Positions 33,126 to 35,776 of a stretch of 35,776 bases of DNA are shown here, piece after piece. This stretch comes from Promethearchaeota archaeon (lineage in GTDB: Archaea > Asgardarchaeota > Lokiarchaeia > Sigynarchaeales > SOKP01), in assembly GCA_016839845.1 (NCBI GenBank), contig JAEOTL010000261.1:1-35776 (forward strand), given 5' to 3'. How positions within the stretch are numbered: the first letter of the stretch is position 1; the number at the start of each line of letters is the position of its first letter. A model generated the notes under the pieces. It was not told the DNA's origin. It did no database searches and saw only the letters and a list, made by a program, of their open reading frames with translations. Both the position numbers and the translations under genes were made by a program.

Positions 33126-34094
33126 ATGGAGTTAACTTGGAGAAACAAACAAAAGGTAGTATTTTATAATTTTGATGAAAACACGAATGTGTTAAAACCG
33201 ATTTGGGTTGAAGAAGAGGAATTTCAGTCAATGAGGTCCTTTTCTTTTGAGCTCCAGAGGACAATTGGAGATAGTTCTTCAGGGAATAGACTCATTTTAG
33301 GTGATAATCTATTATCCCTCAAAGCATTAACAATGGAGTTAGAGGGAAAGGTAAAATGTATTTACATCGATCCTCCATATAATACAGGGTATACGTTCAA
33401 TACTTACGATGATAATTTTGAGCACACTGAATGGCTTGGAATGATGTATCATCGAATAAGATTGCTCTATGAATTATTGCATGAACAAGGGGTTATATTT
33501 GTCCAACTTGATGATCTTGAGCATACTTACTTAGAGATAATAATGAATTCTATCTTTAAGGAAGAAAATAAAGTTGGTACAATTATCTGGAGAAGGAGAC
33601 AATCCCAGGCAAACCTGTCTGGAACCCTCTCTTCTATTCACGATTACATCCTAATTTACTGCAAAAATAAAAAGGAATTACATAACACTTCTCTTAAAAG
33701 TAACCTTTGGGTAGATACTTCAAAGTATGGGTATAACCAGAGAGCATCTGAAGAAATCGAAAAATATTTTGGGGATAAAACCGCATTCGGTACGCCAAAA
33801 CCCGAGTTGCTTTTATATAAGATTTTAAAAATGGCGACTCGAAAAGGTGATCTTGTTTTGGATTCTTTTCTTGGTTCTGGTACTACAGCTGCAGTGGCTC
33901 ATAAGATGGGGAGAAGATATATTGGAATTGAAATATCCCCCGCGGCTTTTGCCTTATCGGAGAGGCGAATCCATAGAATCATTACTGAAAAACCTCAAAC
34001 CGATATCGGAATTACAAGAGCAGTCAATTGGAAGGGCGGTGGTGGATGCGATATTTCTGCATTAAATTCACCCTATAAAGTGGAGGGAAATTAA
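33126..34094 (+). CDS. Catalytic subunit of a split beta-class DNA methyltransferase
   Basis: 322 residues, much shorter than usual Mod proteins. Motif IV is D82-P-P-Y (IDPPYNTG), followed by the EWLGMMYHRI segment, and motif I is D246-SFLGSGTT, the full catalytic set in Mod order. Between IYCKNKKEL (near 177-185) and LWVDTSKYG (near 194-202) there are only about eight residues, where Mod proteins have a target-recognition domain of over 100 residues. So this subunit should bind SAM and transfer methyl but cannot recognise a site on its own. The next gene, one base downstream, carries the missing region in degenerate form. Confidence 0.85.
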   Translation: MELTWRNKQKVVFYNFDENTNVLKPIWVEEEEFQSMRSFSFELQRTIGDSSSGNRLILGDNLLSLKALTMELEGKVKCIYIDPPYNTGYTFNTYDDNFEHTEWLGMMYHRIRLLYELLHEQGVIFVQLDDLEHTYLEIIMNSIFKEENKVGTIIWRRRQSQANLSGTLSSIHDYILIYCKNKKELHNTSLKSNLWVDTSKYGYNQRASEEIEKYFGDKTAFGTPKPELLLYKILKMATRKGDLVLDSFLGSGTTAAVAHKMGRRYIGIEISPAAFALSERRIHRIITEKPQTDIGITRAVNWKGGGGCDISALNSPYKVEGN

Positions 34095-34095
34095 A

Positions 34096-35358
34096 ATGGC
34101 TGAAGACTCTCAAATTCCTAATGAGGACTTATCTTTACAATGGCTTCATAAAAATGACACAGTTTCTTTCAAAATCAATGAAAAAAATGAGATTACTAAT
34201 GTAAAATGGTTAGAAGGAAATAACAAACCTAATGCAAAATCATTTAAAATAGTTCAAATCGAAAGCTCTACTTATGAACCTGTGTCATTATCTGAAAATC
34301 TTTATAATTGTATTATTCAGGGAGACTATTCGAATACATTGACAGCTCTCTCTGATAAGTATGTTCACACCAATAGTTTAAATAAACCCCAATGCGTGAT
34401 ATTTTCCCCCCCCCTCCATTTCCAAGATAAATCTCTTAATTTTTTAACTTCAGAGCATTTTATCTCATTCTGTAGGAACCTGATCTCTAAGATCCATCAT
34501 TTAATTAAAGACACTGGATTTATAATAATACATACGTATGAAGCTCATTATTCCAAACTCAAAATCATCTTGGATGAAACTTTTGGTCGAAAAAATTATG
34601 TTGGAACCATCATCTGGAAGAAACTTGAGCAAAGTAAGTTGTTCTCTCACGTTAAGGTAGGGCCAAATCTTTACTATAAATCCCCTTTTGACTATATCTT
34701 ATTATATAGTAAAAATGAAAATCTTCGAAAATTTAACAAATTTCCTCCTACTGACACCCTCTATAAAAATCCTGATAATGACCCTAGAGGTCCATGGGAA
34801 TCTCGTCCCTTAGTTGCATCAGAAAAATCGTCAAATGAAGAATACACTTACACTTTCAAAAATGGATTACAAATTACTCGCAAATTTAGGTACGCCAGAG
34901 AAACCCTTAGAAGATATGAACAAGAAAACCGAATTCATTTTACTAAACCTAAAACTGGTCGGGGAATTCCCCGGTTAAAAATATTCTTTTCAGATAGGTT
35001 AAAAACTTATAAGGATACTGGTGAGGGAGGCACTACCCCCAATTCTCTTTGGGTTAATACAAAAGAATATGGTTCTATACAAACTCTCTTACTCAAATTA
35101 AAAGATCATCCTACAGTATCCATTCATCACCCATTTAGGACGGAAAAAGTGTACAAAAAATTATTCTATTTAACCACTTCTGAAAATGATGTAATCCTAG
35201 ACTGCTTTAGTCAGTTAGGAATTGTGTTAAAATCTGCTAGTGATCTAAAACGAAAATGGATAGGAATAGAACCTAATGGTTTTAATATATTTGAAGGCCT
35301 TATTCCGTGGTTGACTTATTATTCCCCCTTTAAAATATACCATTTAGTAAGTGACTAA
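34096..35358 (+). CDS. Recognition-type, catalytically dead DNA methyltransferase subunit
   Basis: 420 residues, homologous to the preceding protein but degenerate: motif IV is F-S-P-P-L-H (103-108) instead of DPPY, and motif I is D369-C-F-S-Q-L-G instead of F-x-G-S-G, so SAM binding and catalysis should be lost. Unlike its partner, it has a large insert at about 177-310 between the LEQSKLF and SLWVNTKEYG segments, with a RGPWESRP element (231-238) and a basic IPRLKIFFSD near 291-300, the place of a target-recognition domain. ATG 34096 follows the partner's stop by one base. An unusual nine-C run (34406-34414) lies in the degenerate motif IV. Confidence 0.82.
   Translation: MAEDSQIPNEDLSLQWLHKNDTVSFKINEKNEITNVKWLEGNNKPNAKSFKIVQIESSTYEPVSLSENLYNCIIQGDYSNTLTALSDKYVHTNSLNKPQCVIFSPPLHFQDKSLNFLTSEHFISFCRNLISKIHHLIKDTGFIIIHTYEAHYSKLKIILDETFGRKNYVGTIIWKKLEQSKLFSHVKVGPNLYYKSPFDYILLYSKNENLRKFNKFPPTDTLYKNPDNDPRGPWESRPLVASEKSSNEEYTYTFKNGLQITRKFRYARETLRRYEQENRIHFTKPKTGRGIPRLKIFFSDRLKTYKDTGEGGTTPNSLWVNTKEYGSIQTLLLKLKDHPTVSIHHPFRTEKVYKKLFYLTTSENDVILDCFSQLGIVLKSASDLKRKWIGIEPNGFNIFEGLIPWLTYYSPFKIYHLVSD
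34406..34414 (+). repeat. Nine-C homopolymer in the dead-subunit gene
   Basis: CCCCCCCCC inside an AT-rich gene, exactly at the codons for the degenerate motif IV (serine-proline-proline-leucine). A one-base slip would shift the frame and truncate the protein. It may be a slippage site or an assembly artefact. Confidence 0.6.
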
Positions 35359-35776
35359 TCAATCCCTACAAGAATTTTAAAATATTTTCTAATATCATTT
35401 AAACGGACGAAGAAAGCAGGAGTTGTTTGCTTATATTTTATATATTCATCACCAAATCTCTGAATTAACTCCTTCTCTTCGACAAGTTTTATGTGCAGTG
35501 TCATGCCAATTAAAAAAATTATAAAAAAGATAAAAGAATAAAGAGAGAATCGAAGGAACATAGCACTCATTCCAAACATTAATAAGCTATGATAAGTAGG
35601 ATGCCTTAAAATCGAGTAGATTGCATGATTTTGTATTTGTGATTCTTCAGGATAAAACAAATAAATTAACGACATATAATCCCATCCAAAGGCTAATAAA
35701 GCCCTCCTAATTACCATAACTCCAATAATTAATGTTGTCAGAGATAATATCAAGAGAATTCCAGAGAATATATTAA
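35355..35776 (-). CDS. ICMT/PEMT-like membrane methyltransferase, 5' truncated by window edge
   Basis: The frame is open from the stop at 35355 to the end of the window; TTG at 35753 is a possible internal start but good membrane sequence continues upstream (I-F-S-G-I-L-L-I), so the start is probably outside. The visible C-terminal part has the family's Y-S-I-L-R-H-P-T-Y near the ligand site, a helix pair, and EEKELIQRFGDEYIKYKQ near the end, typical of isoprenylcysteine carboxyl methyltransferases and phospholipid methyltransferases. Its natural substrate is unknown. Its stop overlaps the stop of the dead Mod subunit by a few bases in convergent orientation. Confidence 0.8.
   Translation of the reverse strand, partial: NIFSGILLILSLTTLIIGVMVIRRALLAFGWDYMSLIYLFYPEESQIQNHAIYSILRHPTYHSLLMFGMSAMFLRFSLYSFIFFIIFLIGMTLHIKLVEEKELIQRFGDEYIKYKQTTPAFFVRLNDIRKYFKILVGID

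Noticed and set aside
1..35776. CRISPR array, transposon, tRNA, rRNA and phage integrase
   Set aside because: Scanned by eye; no regularly spaced repeats, transposase or integrase motifs, nor tRNA-like folds were seen.

Overview
The window is AT-rich DNA, gene-dense on both strands, and most likely archaeal, probably an Asgard (Lokiarchaeia-like) archaeon. The evidence is two gelsolin-domain proteins, a Ras-like small GTPase, a SET-domain protein, TATA-type promoter sequences, an archaeal-style indolepyruvate:ferredoxin oxidoreductase (IorAB) and abundant 4Fe-4S and metallo-beta-lactamase proteins. The species call is inference, because no rRNA, ribosomal protein or other marker is present. 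No tRNA, CRISPR array, insertion sequence or prophage was seen.

Layout. Positions 1-4700 hold an HgcAB-type corrinoid/ferredoxin pair, in which a SAM-methyltransferase domain is fused to HgcA. It faces a gelsolin-like/nitroreductase operon, followed by a cupin and a 54-residue ORF. Positions 4700-11500 hold an MFS transporter, a beta-CASP nuclease-like protein, a flavin reductase, an ATC-hydrolase-like protein that seems to lack a normal start codon, a multi-FeS protein, a cold-shock protein and an unknown protein. Positions 11750-20625 hold a Ras-like GTPase, an MBL hydrolase, an orphan large type III Mod-like DNA methyltransferase, a second MFS protein, iorAB and another MBL protein. Positions 20700-22420 hold a tandem duplication of about 730 bp carrying a secreted, membrane-anchored protein plus a b561-like membrane protein. 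The first copy of the b561-like gene is cut to 47 codons. Positions 22570-30050 hold an HTH/ARPP-1 operon, a Gdt1-type cation transporter, a membrane protein, a double ferritin-like protein, a membrane-embedded alpha/beta hydrolase and a sphingosine-1-phosphate-lyase-like enzyme. Positions 30076-35776 hold a histidine phosphatase/gelsolin operon, a VOC protein, a SET protein, a two-gene DNA methyltransferase operon and an edge-truncated ICMT/PEMT-like membrane methyltransferase.

The most striking systems are these. (1) The methyltransferase-HgcA fusion with HgcB puts a SAM-binding domain and the methyl-carrying corrinoid protein in one polypeptide. (2) A split beta-class DNA methyltransferase at 33126-35358: the first subunit keeps the catalytic motifs but lacks a target-recognition region, and the second keeps the recognition-like region but has lost the catalytic motifs. 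This suggests an obligate active/inactive heterodimer. (3) Two genes (8752 and 21563) have coding sequence extending upstream of any ATG/GTG/TTG to an ATT codon, suggesting AUU initiation. The local metabolism is anaerobic, ferredoxin- and flavin-based redox chemistry with several small signalling and cytoskeleton-related proteins.
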